From an uncultured Eudoraea sp. (GTDB lineage Bacteria; Bacteroidota; Bacteroidia; Flavobacteriales; Flavobacteriaceae): DNA of 6,271 nucleotides. Below the pieces are notes generated by a model. The model saw only the letters and a program-made list of their open reading frames with translations. It did not search any database and was not told the origin of the DNA. Positions 1 through 6,251 of this stretch are shown here, piece after piece (positions within the stretch are counted from its first letter, which is position 1; the number at the start of each line of letters is the position of its first letter). The stretch is taken from the NCBI GenBank assembly GCA_905479615.1, contig CAJQNH010000224.1, positions 1-6,271 of the forward strand, given 5' to 3'. The translations under genes were made by a program, and so were the position numbers.

Positions 1-768
1 GGTACAGAAATTCAATGGAAAAACATTAGAATCCTTACAGACAGCCTTGCTAAATATGCAAGGAAAAGTACACTTACACCAATCATTACTAAAAACCAAC
101 TCACCATTGATGAAGAAAAAAATGGTTGGAAACTCCTATGGGATGGTAGAACGACCAATGGATGGCGGGGAGCACGCCTCGATGACTTCCCGGCTGAAGG
201 CTGGATCATAGAAAATGGTGAGCTTATAGTGTTATCATCAGGTGGGGAAGAAGCTACAGCTGGCGGCGATATTGTAACGGATGACCTTTATGGCAATTTT
301 GAGTTACAAGTAGATTTTAAACTTACAAAAGGTGCCAACAGCGGTATAAAATATTTTGTGAATACCGACCTCAACAAAGGTCCCGGATCCTCAATTGGAC
401 TTGAATACCAAATTCTGGATGATGACAATCATCCTGATGCCAAATTAGGCAATCACGAAGGCAGCAGAACCATGGCGTCTTTGTATGATCTTATAATGGT
501 TGATCCTTATAAACCTGTGAATCCAATTGGTGAATGGAACCATGCGCGAATTCTTTCTAAAGATAACCATGTGGAACATTGGTTAAATGGCATGAAAGTT
601 CTGGAATACGAACGAAAAAGTGACACTTATAAAAAATTGGTATCAGAGAGTAAATACAAGATCTGGCCAAATTTCGGAGAAGCAGACCAGGGCCTTATAC
701 TGCTTCAGGACCACGGTGATCGTGTTGCATTTAAGAATATTAAAATAAGACCAATCCTAAGCGAATAA
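1..768 (+). CDS. DUF1080 (3-keto-disaccharide hydrolase family) protein, tandem-domain, 5' end missing
   Basis: The frame is open from base 1 to the TAA at 766-768, so the gene enters from outside the window and 255 residues are visible. The first 14 residues (GTEIQWKNIRILTD) match the closing strand of a DUF1080 domain and resemble this protein's own end (DRVAFKNIKIRPI). After a linker of about 27 residues a complete second domain begins at residue 42 (GWKLLWDGRTTNGWRG) and continues through GWIIENGEL, SGIKYFV, GLEYQILDD, the GEWNHARI segment with HWLNG, and GLILLQDHG. These are typical DUF1080 blocks of the concanavalin-like beta-sandwich fold. The family hydrolyses or eliminates 3-keto-glycosides made by Gfo/Idh/MocA oxidoreductases, and two of those follow here, the first only 3 bases downstream. 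A GTG at 229 could be taken as a start, but it would cut off the domain's first strands, so it is rejected. Any signal peptide lies outside the window. The family call is firm; the substrate is unknown. Confidence 0.88.
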   Translation, partial: GTEIQWKNIRILTDSLAKYARKSTLTPIITKNQLTIDEEKNGWKLLWDGRTTNGWRGARLDDFPAEGWIIENGELIVLSSGGEEATAGGDIVTDDLYGNFELQVDFKLTKGANSGIKYFVNTDLNKGPGSSIGLEYQILDDDNHPDAKLGNHEGSRTMASLYDLIMVDPYKPVNPIGEWNHARILSKDNHVEHWLNGMKVLEYERKSDTYKKLVSESKYKIWPNFGEADQGLILLQDHGDRVAFKNIKIRPILSE

Positions 769-771
769 ACC

Positions 772-2100
772 ATGACTACAAGAAGAGATTTTATTAAAAA
801 AACCACAGTTGGAAGTGCTGCCATAACCTTAGGTACTTTTGCCATGCCGGGAACCCTTAATGCAAGTGTTTTAGGGGCCAATGATCAATTACAGGTTGCT
901 GTTATAGGTGTAAGAAGCCGTGCAAAAGCCCTGACTATGGGTATTTCAAAAAGTCCAAATGTAAAAATCATTTACAATTGTGATGTGGATGACACCATTA
1001 TTGAAGCACATAATATCTGGTGTCAGGAAAAAATTGGTTACATCCCTAAAGTGGAAAAAGATTTCAGAAAAATGCTGGAAGATAAAGATGTTGATGCTGT
1101 ATTTATCGCAACACCTGAACATTGGCATGCCCCAATGGCAATAATGGCCTTACAGGCAGGAAAACATGTTTATGTTGAAAAACCTTGCAGTCATAACCCT
1201 TACGAAAATGACTTGTTGGTTGAGGCACAGAAAAAGTATGGAAAGAAAGTACAGATGGGTAACCAGCAACGTTCTGCAAGGACTTCTATTACGGCCGTAA
1301 GGGATATTAGAAACGGTATTATTGGAAATGTTTATAAGGGGGAGGCCTATTATTCCAATAGCCGCTCATCTATTGGAAATGGAGTTGATATAGCGGTACC
1401 ATCAACCTTAAATTGGGATCTTTGGCAGGGACCGGCACCGAGGAAAGGGTATAAAGATAATATTCATCCATATAACTGGCATTGGTTTCGTAACTGGGGA
1501 ACGGGTGAAATTCACAACAACGGCACCCACGAAATAGATATCTGCCGCTGGGCACTGGGAGTTGATCTCCCTGAGACGGTTACTTCTTTTGGAGGTAAAT
1601 ATGCCTATGATGACGATTGGCAGTTTCCCGATAACCAGCAGGTGACGTATACATTCAGTGAGAATAAGTTTATTACCTGGAACGGGCACAGCCGCGGTGT
1701 TATGAAACCCGAACAACCCGGGAGAGGAGCCACTATATATGGTAGTAAAGGAACTATAGAGCTAAGCAGAGAAAGTTATAAATTATATGACCTGGACGGG
1801 CGACCCATCAAATTTGAATTTGAAACAGGAGGTAGCGCTACAATAGATACTATGGGCGCCGGTGATCTGGACGGGATGCATATTGCTAATTTCTTTAACG
1901 CCATTCGGTTAGATGAAAAGCAAAACTCTCACATAGCTGATGCAAGCATAACTACTATGCTTTGTCATTTAGGGAATATGGCCCAGGATGCCGGAGAAAC
2001 GCTTAAAGTAGATACCAAGACAGGTAAAATATTAAATAATAAGCAAGCAATGGCCGCCTGGAAAAGGGAATATGAAAATGGTTGGGAACCAAAATTATAG
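772..2100 (+). CDS. Tat-exported Gfo/Idh/MocA family oxidoreductase (first of two)
   Basis: A 442-residue NAD(P)-dependent sugar oxidoreductase. Residues 1-32 form a twin-arginine signal (TTRRDFIKK, then a hydrophobic stretch ending near LNAS), so it is probably exported folded with cofactor already bound. The Rossmann domain starts at residue 41 (QVAVIGVRSRAKAL), followed by the acidic strand end (CDVDD, 70-74), the ATPEHWHA segment (113-120) and the EKP motif at 136-138, whose lysine is catalytic in the family. The C-terminal alpha/beta domain carries GNQQRS (163-168) and GEIHNNGTHEIDICRW (245-260), where H253 and D256 sit at the usual substrate-site position. The glycine loop is divergent: GVRSRA in place of GxGxxG. 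The ATG lies 3 bases after the DUF1080 stop with no clear ribosome-binding site, implying co-transcription and perhaps re-initiation. The likely reaction is oxidation of a sugar or glycoside hydroxyl, possibly at C3, inferred from the neighbouring DUF1080 gene. GH109-like glycosidase activity, which uses the same fold, cannot be excluded. Confidence 0.9.
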   Translation: MTTRRDFIKKTTVGSAAITLGTFAMPGTLNASVLGANDQLQVAVIGVRSRAKALTMGISKSPNVKIIYNCDVDDTIIEAHNIWCQEKIGYIPKVEKDFRKMLEDKDVDAVFIATPEHWHAPMAIMALQAGKHVYVEKPCSHNPYENDLLVEAQKKYGKKVQMGNQQRSARTSITAVRDIRNGIIGNVYKGEAYYSNSRSSIGNGVDIAVPSTLNWDLWQGPAPRKGYKDNIHPYNWHWFRNWGTGEIHNNGTHEIDICRWALGVDLPETVTSFGGKYAYDDDWQFPDNQQVTYTFSENKFITWNGHSRGVMKPEQPGRGATIYGSKGTIELSRESYKLYDLDGRPIKFEFETGGSATIDTMGAGDLDGMHIANFFNAIRLDEKQNSHIADASITTMLCHLGNMAQDAGETLKVDTKTGKILNNKQAMAAWKREYENGWEPKL

Positions 2101-2112
2101 GTAAATTTAAGT

Positions 2113-3303
2113 ATGAAGCGGAGAGAATTTGTGATCAAAAGCGGTTTGGCAACAGCCGCCTTGGGAACTACAAGTTTTATGGAATCTGGTATAGCCTATC
2201 CTAAGAAAGCTGCAGATACCATGAACATTGGTGTGATAGGTACGGGAGATCGTGGGGCCGGACTGATAAATATTATGAATGATATTCCGGAGTTAAACGT
2301 GATTTCATGTTGCGATATTTTGCCATTCAGACTTCAAAAAGGCATTGCAAATACGTCTGGAAAAGCCAAAGGATATTCAGACTATCGTAAACTTCTGGAG
2401 CAGAAAGATATAGATGCTATCCTGGTTGCAACTCCTTTTAATACTCATTCACAAATAGCAATTGATGCAATTGATGCCGGTAAGCATGTTTTTTGTGAAA
2501 AAACTATGGCCAAAGGATTTGATGGCATAATCCAGTTAAGAGATAAAGTAAATAATTCAGATAAGATCTTCCAAACCGGACATCAATACCATAGTTCACG
2601 TTTATACAGGCATGTGGTAGAACTTATCCAGAATGGAAAAGTAGGTAAAGTAACCGCTATTGAATGTCAATGGAACCGAAATGGAAACTGGAGAAGGCCG
2701 GTAACCGACTCTAATCTGGAAAGAGCTATCAACTGGAGAATGTATCGTGAATACTCCGGTGGTTTGGTAGCTGAATTATGTTCACATCAGATTGATTTCG
2801 CTAATTGGGTTTTAAATGCAACTCCAGACCAAGTATTAGGTGTGGGAGGAATTGACTACTGGAAAGATGGTCGTGAAACTTTTGACAATGTGCACCTTAT
2901 CTATAGTTATCCCAATGGTGTAAAAGCTACTTTTACATGTTTAACCAGTAATTCAAAAGATGATTACCAAATAAAAGTCCTGGGAGATAAGGGAACACTA
3001 ATCCTTGATTATGTCAATGCATGGTTCTTTCCCGAAGGGAACTACAAAAAGGAAATTCAGGAGGTTGACGGAGTTTCAGGAGCTACCATCAAATGGGACG
3101 AAGGAAAAGGCATTCCACTTGATATAGAGCATGCAGACCCTAGTACTCAGGCATTAATTGACTTTAAGAACAATATATTAGATAATACAGTTCCCACTTC
3201 AAATATTACTACCGGCACTAAAGCTGCTGCATGTGTTCAAATGGGTTTAGACGCTATGTATAACAACAAAATAGTTCAATGGAACAATGAATTGAATTTA
3301 TAA
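2113..3303 (+). CDS. Tat-exported Gfo/Idh/MocA family oxidoreductase (second of two, EKT variant)
   Basis: A 396-residue oxidoreductase of the same superfamily as the preceding gene but from a different subfamily. The N-terminus KRREFVIKSG with a hydrophobic stretch to about residue 29 is a twin-arginine signal. The Rossmann loop is canonical (IGVIGTGDRGAG, 39-50), followed by CCDILPFR (66-73), VATPFNTHS (105-113) and HVFCEKTMAKG (125-135). Thus the usual EKP is EKT, keeping the lysine (K130) but losing the cis-proline position. GHQYHSSRLY (156-165) and AELCSHQIDFANW (220-232) mark the C-terminal substrate domain, with H225 and D228 as probable active-site residues. It starts 12 bases after the previous stop and is probably the last gene of the operon, since 347 bases without an intact gene follow. 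The start is supported by the signal sequence. A second sugar dehydrogenase or keto-sugar reductase working with its neighbour is plausible; substrate and direction are not determinable here. Confidence 0.9.
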   Translation: MKRREFVIKSGLATAALGTTSFMESGIAYPKKAADTMNIGVIGTGDRGAGLINIMNDIPELNVISCCDILPFRLQKGIANTSGKAKGYSDYRKLLEQKDIDAILVATPFNTHSQIAIDAIDAGKHVFCEKTMAKGFDGIIQLRDKVNNSDKIFQTGHQYHSSRLYRHVVELIQNGKVGKVTAIECQWNRNGNWRRPVTDSNLERAINWRMYREYSGGLVAELCSHQIDFANWVLNATPDQVLGVGGIDYWKDGRETFDNVHLIYSYPNGVKATFTCLTSNSKDDYQIKVLGDKGTLILDYVNAWFFPEGNYKKEIQEVDGVSGATIKWDEGKGIPLDIEHADPSTQALIDFKNNILDNTVPTSNITTGTKAAACVQMGLDAMYNNKIVQWNNELNL

Positions 3304-3650
3304 TTCACTAACTACCCGAACTTAAGACTTATGAAATGTTTAGCTTCAAACTCCTTGCTTAGAACCATCTCGGTAAGCTATGGTGAAACAAGACAAACCA
3401 AAAAGATGACGTTCATATATTAAGGTTCCAAAAACTGAAATAGCAACTACCCTGAAATCATTATAGTCTTTAAAGGTCCTATAAGAATGGTATTTATGCA
3501 ATAAAACATTGGTTTCAGGCTAAGCTATATGGAAAATGATGGAAGTAAGAAAGGGAAAACTTTATTAGATATCCTTTTGTTGCTGAGGAGGATAAAGATC
3601 AGGGGTAGATTGATGCAGATAAATTACAGCCTATGAAGTTAAAGGAGTAG
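3304..3650. other. Convergent intergenic region, possibly holding a decayed gene remnant
   Basis: These 347 bases separate the plus-strand oxidoreductase operon from the minus-strand sigma operon; both sides end here. No intact gene is visible: the only plus-strand ATG frames are about 30-35 codons (3331-3423 and 3529-3636), with no recognisable product or ribosome-binding site. In the frame beginning at 3480 the translation reads protein-like (YKNGIYAIKHWFQAKLYGK, then ERENFIRYPFVAEEDKDQG and IDADKLQPMKLKE) but is broken by stops at 3537, 3546 and 3606. That could be the 3' end of a dead gene or chance. No GC-rich hairpin followed by a T-run was found for either operon, so termination may be factor-dependent or rely on a weak structure. 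Confidence 0.4.
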
Positions 3651-5156
3651 CTATTGTTGAAGCAGGATGTCACTGTATCTGGAATCTATTACTATTGACT
3701 TCCCGGAATTCTTTTGCATGTAATAACCGTTGTGAACAAAGCTATTTCCGTTTTTTTCGGACACCAATTTTAGATCTGATGGGCCGGAGTAATCAGAAGA
3801 AGTACCGTCTACAGTAATGCTAAATGGAGTAACGGGTAATTTACAAACCATTTCCCCATTCTGTATGGATACATCCAAATTCTTAAAATCATTAGCAATT
3901 GTATTGATCCTTAAAGCGCCAAGGTCATTTTTAATTTGGGCACTTTTAAGTAAACGATCAATGGTAACGGAAGAGGAAGTAGCACTTAAAGTCAATATAT
4001 TTACATCCTTTAAAGCCACTTCATCTGAGAAATTGATATTTAAATTCCCATAATTCCATCGTTGAACTGACACCGGAGAATAGGAAGCTACGATATTTGT
4101 TTTCTCGCCATCTATAGTAGAGGCAAGCAACCTTGCATAAGACAAGGTTGCATTCATGTTTCTTGTATTCTCTGCCAGCTTAACCTCACCATGTCGTACA
4201 TTCATTTTGAGCTTAGTTGATTTTGGCATTTTAATCTTGATGGTCTTCTTTATCTTATAATTCTTTTCTTCTCCATCTGAAGATCGATAAAAAATATTAG
4301 GACTATCTTTCCCTTGCCTGGAAATAATAACATTCTTGTGAACCTCGCGTTGTTCATGTGCAATTCTTCTCTGCTCCTCCATAACCTCACGCCTTTCTTC
4401 CTGGGCTTCACGTCTTAGTTCCTGAACTTCCCTTCTCATTTCCTCCCTTTCTTCGCCCATTTCTTCTCTTTCCTTCATCATTTCTTCACGCTCCTTCATC
4501 ATTTCTTCCCGAGCTTTTTCACGTTCCTCAACCCTTGCCTGCATCTCTTTACCCCACTCTTCCATTTCCTTTTGATACTCTTCATCAAAATTCTTTTCAA
4601 ACTCCTTTGACCACTCTTTCAGGTACTTTTCACCATCTTTCTCATACGCCTCATAATCAAAATTTTTGAATTGCATTGGAGGCATCGGGGGCATGGGCAT
4701 TTCCATAATTATCTCTGGTATTTCCGGAATATCAGGGATTTGTAAGTCAAGAAAAAGAGGTTCTAATTCGGGGATCTCGGGGATTTCCGGAATATGCATA
4801 ATAATGTTGTCATCACCATGTGCCCCTCTTATAATCCATGCATTTTCCCCACCTGTTTTTATAGATATTTCCTGACTATTACCAAGGATTTTGATACCTC
4901 CGTTATTAAAATACGCTTCTGCTTCTTCGGGGGTAGCGCCTTCAAGTTCAATGGTGGCTTCAACTACTACCTGATCTTTATTCCAGGTTGTAAATTCAAT
5001 GTCAGCGTGACTTGTGTTGATATTAACAACAGCCTCATTCCCTACTGTAAATGTTTCTTTATACTTTTTAGACTGAACTTGTCCATAGCTGCCAACTGTA
5101 AAGAGGCAAAGACTCAGGGCAAAACTTTTAAACACTGTTTGATGTAACTTGTTCAT
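3651..5156 (-). CDS. Secreted DUF4097-like beta-strand protein with inserted IPE-repeat and heptad-repeat helix
   Basis: A 501-residue envelope protein. Residues 1-25 are a signal peptide (KLHQTVFKSF, hydrophobic core ALSLCLFTVG, cleavage probably after SYG before Q26). LSLC is a poor lipobox, so a soluble secreted form is favoured. Residues 31-118 are beta-rich in the DUF4097 style (FTVGNEAVVNINTSHADIEF, then WNKDQVVVEATIE). Residues 121-161 are a proline-rich stretch of IPE and MPP repeats. About 166-275 is a highly charged E/R/K/M helix with clear seven-residue periodicity (EREEMMK units). From about 300 the beta strands resume (TIKIKMPKSTKLKMNVRHGE, GALRINTIANDF, SSDYSG) to the end, again DUF4097-like. 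Its start lies inside the upstream anti-sigma-like gene with a 29-base overlap and no strong ribosome-binding site, suggesting coupled translation. The function is unknown. Position suggests a periplasmic partner or sensor for the sigma/anti-sigma pair, or an envelope-stress effector; that is inference. Confidence 0.85.
   Translation of the reverse strand: MNKLHQTVFKSFALSLCLFTVGSYGQVQSKKYKETFTVGNEAVVNINTSHADIEFTTWNKDQVVVEATIELEGATPEEAEAYFNNGGIKILGNSQEISIKTGGENAWIIRGAHGDDNIIMHIPEIPEIPELEPLFLDLQIPDIPEIPEIIMEMPMPPMPPMQFKNFDYEAYEKDGEKYLKEWSKEFEKNFDEEYQKEMEEWGKEMQARVEEREKAREEMMKEREEMMKEREEMGEEREEMRREVQELRREAQEERREVMEEQRRIAHEQREVHKNVIISRQGKDSPNIFYRSSDGEEKNYKIKKTIKIKMPKSTKLKMNVRHGEVKLAENTRNMNATLSYARLLASTIDGEKTNIVASYSPVSVQRWNYGNLNINFSDEVALKDVNILTLSATSSSVTIDRLLKSAQIKNDLGALRINTIANDFKNLDVSIQNGEMVCKLPVTPFSITVDGTSSDYSGPSDLKLVSEKNGNSFVHNGYYMQKNSGKSIVIDSRYSDILLQQ
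4332..4661 (-). repeat. Heptad-repeat coding region of the DUF4097-like protein
   Basis: This stretch encodes residues 166-275 of the secreted protein. Seven-residue units are readable in register from residue 211: EREKARE, EMMKERE, EMMKERE, EMGEERE, EMRREVQ, ELRREAQ, EERREVM, EEQRRIA. At the DNA level, ccttcatcatttcttc occurs at 4472-4487 and again at 4493-4508, exactly 21 bases apart, so the array probably grew by duplication of one heptad. The residue pattern fits a long charged single alpha helix or a coiled coil. The scarcity of hydrophobic a/d residues beyond Met favours a single helix over a tight dimer. Confidence 0.75.
4674..4796 (-). repeat. Proline-rich IPE/MPP repeat coding region
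   Basis: This stretch encodes residues 121-161 of the secreted protein, reading IPEIPEIPE, then LEPLFLDLQ, then IPDIPEIPE, and finally MEMPMPPMPPM. The two IPE blocks start 21 residues apart, and the DNA shows the same spacing: atttccggaatat at 4720-4732 and 4783-4795, 63 bases apart. The segment is likely an extended or polyproline-like spacer between the first beta region and the charged helix. Confidence 0.7.
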
Positions 5157-5712
5157 TTTCTGATGATTTTAATTGATTTAATTTTTCTTTTAACTTCTGC
5201 AACAACTGTAACCTTAACTGTAAATTTTTGATTAGGGCGTTAATGGTCTGATCATTTGGGCCAATTTCATTCAATTCTATATTTAACTTTTTGTATTCCT
5301 CATTCAACTCGGACAATCGGCGCATATAATCATCTACCATTGCCTTATTTTCATTAGAGACTTCCAAACGAGATAATTCCAGGTTTATATTGGCTACATA
5401 GTAATTTTCTATTTTCTTTAATTCCGGGGAAAGATCCCCCAGAGAATAGCCCTGATCTTTTGTGTTCTCCGTTTCTGTTTCTACAATTTCGGGATGTGTC
5501 TGCACATCATTTTTATAATTTATATAGGTATAAATCCCCAGGCTAAAAAGCACTAATACTGAGGCTGCAATTTTTATAAAATAAAAAGCTGATTTTCTTT
5601 TTAAGGGCAACTCTTTATCCAATAAATCTAAAAACCGCTCTTCGTGCCCATCTTTCATTGGGTACCTTTTACCCGTCTCCTCCTTAAACAATTCTCTAAG
5701 ATCCTGTGCCAT
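5128..5712 (-). CDS. Anti-sigma-factor-like single-pass membrane protein
   Basis: A 194-residue protein directly downstream of the ECF sigma gene. Residues 1-40 form a short charged cytoplasmic segment containing GHEERFLDLLDKEL (22-35), a pattern seen in many Bacteroidota anti-sigma-like proteins. One transmembrane helix follows at about 43-64 (FYFIKIAASVLVLFSLGIYT). The periplasmic part, from about residue 95, is predicted helical, with LEVSNENKAMVDDYMRRLSE and LIKNLQLRLQLLQKLKEKLN suggesting an amphipathic coil to the C-terminus. No H-x3-C-x2-C zinc anti-sigma motif is present, and the protein contains no cysteine. It overlaps the sigma gene by 17 bases and the DUF4097-like gene by 29 bases. 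The ATG at 5712 is the natural start; there is only an A-rich stretch (AAAGAAAAA) ahead of it. The likely role is to hold the sigma factor at the membrane until a periplasmic signal arrives. That role rests on position and topology, not on a recognised domain. Confidence 0.75.
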   Translation of the reverse strand: MAQDLRELFKEETGKRYPMKDGHEERFLDLLDKELPLKRKSAFYFIKIAASVLVLFSLGIYTYINYKNDVQTHPEIVETETENTKDQGYSLGDLSPELKKIENYYVANINLELSRLEVSNENKAMVDDYMRRLSELNEEYKKLNIELNEIGPNDQTINALIKNLQLRLQLLQKLKEKLNQLKSSENEQVTSNSV

Positions 5713-6238
5713 AACGTTTTTCTTTAAGTAATTCCTTTAAATGCCCTTTACCTCTTAACAATCGGGTCCTGCTTGTGGTTTCTGTCAAATTCAAAATTTC
5801 AGAGATCTCACTATGATCAAATCCCTCCATAAGATAAAGTTGTACAACAAGTCGGTATTTCTCTGATAATTGACTTATTGCTTCTTTTACTTCATCAATT
5901 GATATTCCATCATCTACAGACCAGTCCTCATCTTCAACAATATGTACGCTATTTTCATTAAGTTCCTGAAAGCGCTCCTTTTTAGATTTAAGAAAGTCTA
6001 TACTCTTGTTGATAACAATTCGCTTTAACCATGCGCCAAATGTAACTTCACCTTTGAATTGATCTATCTTTTGAAACGCCTTAATAAAGGATTCCTGTAA
6101 AACGTCTTCGGCATCATCTGGGTCATTTATAAATCGTTTCGCCACATAATACATTCCATCACAGTACTGCCTGTAAAGCTTTAATTGTGCTTTACGATCG
6201 TTGGCTTTGCAACGCTCTACCAGATCTATTTGAAACAT
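5696..6238 (-). CDS. ECF-type RNA polymerase sigma-70 factor
   Basis: A 180-residue alternative sigma factor. Sigma region 2 spans about residues 20-86: LYRQYCDGMYYVAKRF, the core-binding and -10 segment DDAEDVLQESFIKAFQ (41-56), then FGAWLKRIVINKSIDFLK. An acidic linker (about 91-112, with VEDEDWSVDD) follows. Sigma region 4 spans about 116-172: AISQLSEKYRLVVQLYLMEG and the helix-turn-helix HSEISEILNLTETTSRTRLL. Region 3 is absent, as expected for the ECF group, and the length is normal. The ATG at 6238 is preferred because family members start close to this point and a GGAAA lies 8 bases upstream. A TTG at 6253 would add five residues, and an in-frame stop at 6263-6265 blocks anything longer. 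It is the first visible gene of a three-gene operon with its presumed regulator, and autoregulation is common for such operons. The promoter would lie at or beyond the window edge. Confidence 0.93.
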   Translation of the reverse strand: MFQIDLVERCKANDRKAQLKLYRQYCDGMYYVAKRFINDPDDAEDVLQESFIKAFQKIDQFKGEVTFGAWLKRIVINKSIDFLKSKKERFQELNENSVHIVEDEDWSVDDGISIDEVKEAISQLSEKYRLVVQLYLMEGFDHSEISEILNLTETTSRTRLLRGKGHLKELLKEKRYGTGS

Positions 6239-6246
6239 TTGGCCGG

Positions 6247-6251
6247 TTTCC
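6247..6251 (-). promoter_or_regulatory. Possible ribosome-binding site of the sigma gene
   Basis: The minus strand reads GGAAA here, 8 bases before the ATG at 6238. This spacing supports that ATG over the TTG at 6251-6253, which would overlap the site. The match is short, and Bacteroidota rely little on Shine-Dalgarno pairing, so it is weak evidence. Confidence 0.35.

Noticed and set aside
12..209. 65-codon minus-strand open frame
   Set aside because: It lies antisense to the well-supported DUF1080 coding frame and shows no recognisable domain.
229..768. GTG start at 229 as the beginning of the DUF1080 gene
   Set aside because: The frame is open to base 1 and encodes essential DUF1080 sequence (LLWDGRTTNGWRG, GWIIENGEL) before 229, so the GTG is an internal valine.
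946..1716. Minus-strand open frames at 946-1128, 1370-1555 and 1408-1716
   Set aside because: All lie antisense within the first oxidoreductase, with low-complexity translations and no domain; they are shadows.
3331..3636. Small plus-strand ORFs 3331-3423 and 3529-3636
   Set aside because: They are about 30-35 codons, with no ribosome-binding site, recognisable product or composition that separates them from chance.
3304..3650. Rho-independent terminators for the convergent operons
   Set aside because: Scanning both strands found no stable GC-rich inverted repeat followed by a T-run.
4441..4520. Regularly spaced short repeats resembling a CRISPR array
   Set aside because: The 21-base period is in frame with a seven-residue protein repeat, and there are no distinct spacers of CRISPR length or cas genes.
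3817..5147. Plus-strand open frames at 3817-4053, 4666-4875 and 4794-5147
   Set aside because: They are antisense to the secreted protein. The GISGISGI repeat in one is simply the complement of the IPE repeat.
5100..5156. Lipoprotein signal (LSLC) in the secreted protein
   Set aside because: The residue before Cys is Leu, not Gly, Ala or Ser, and the hydrophobic core continues past the Cys to a better signal peptidase I site after SYG.
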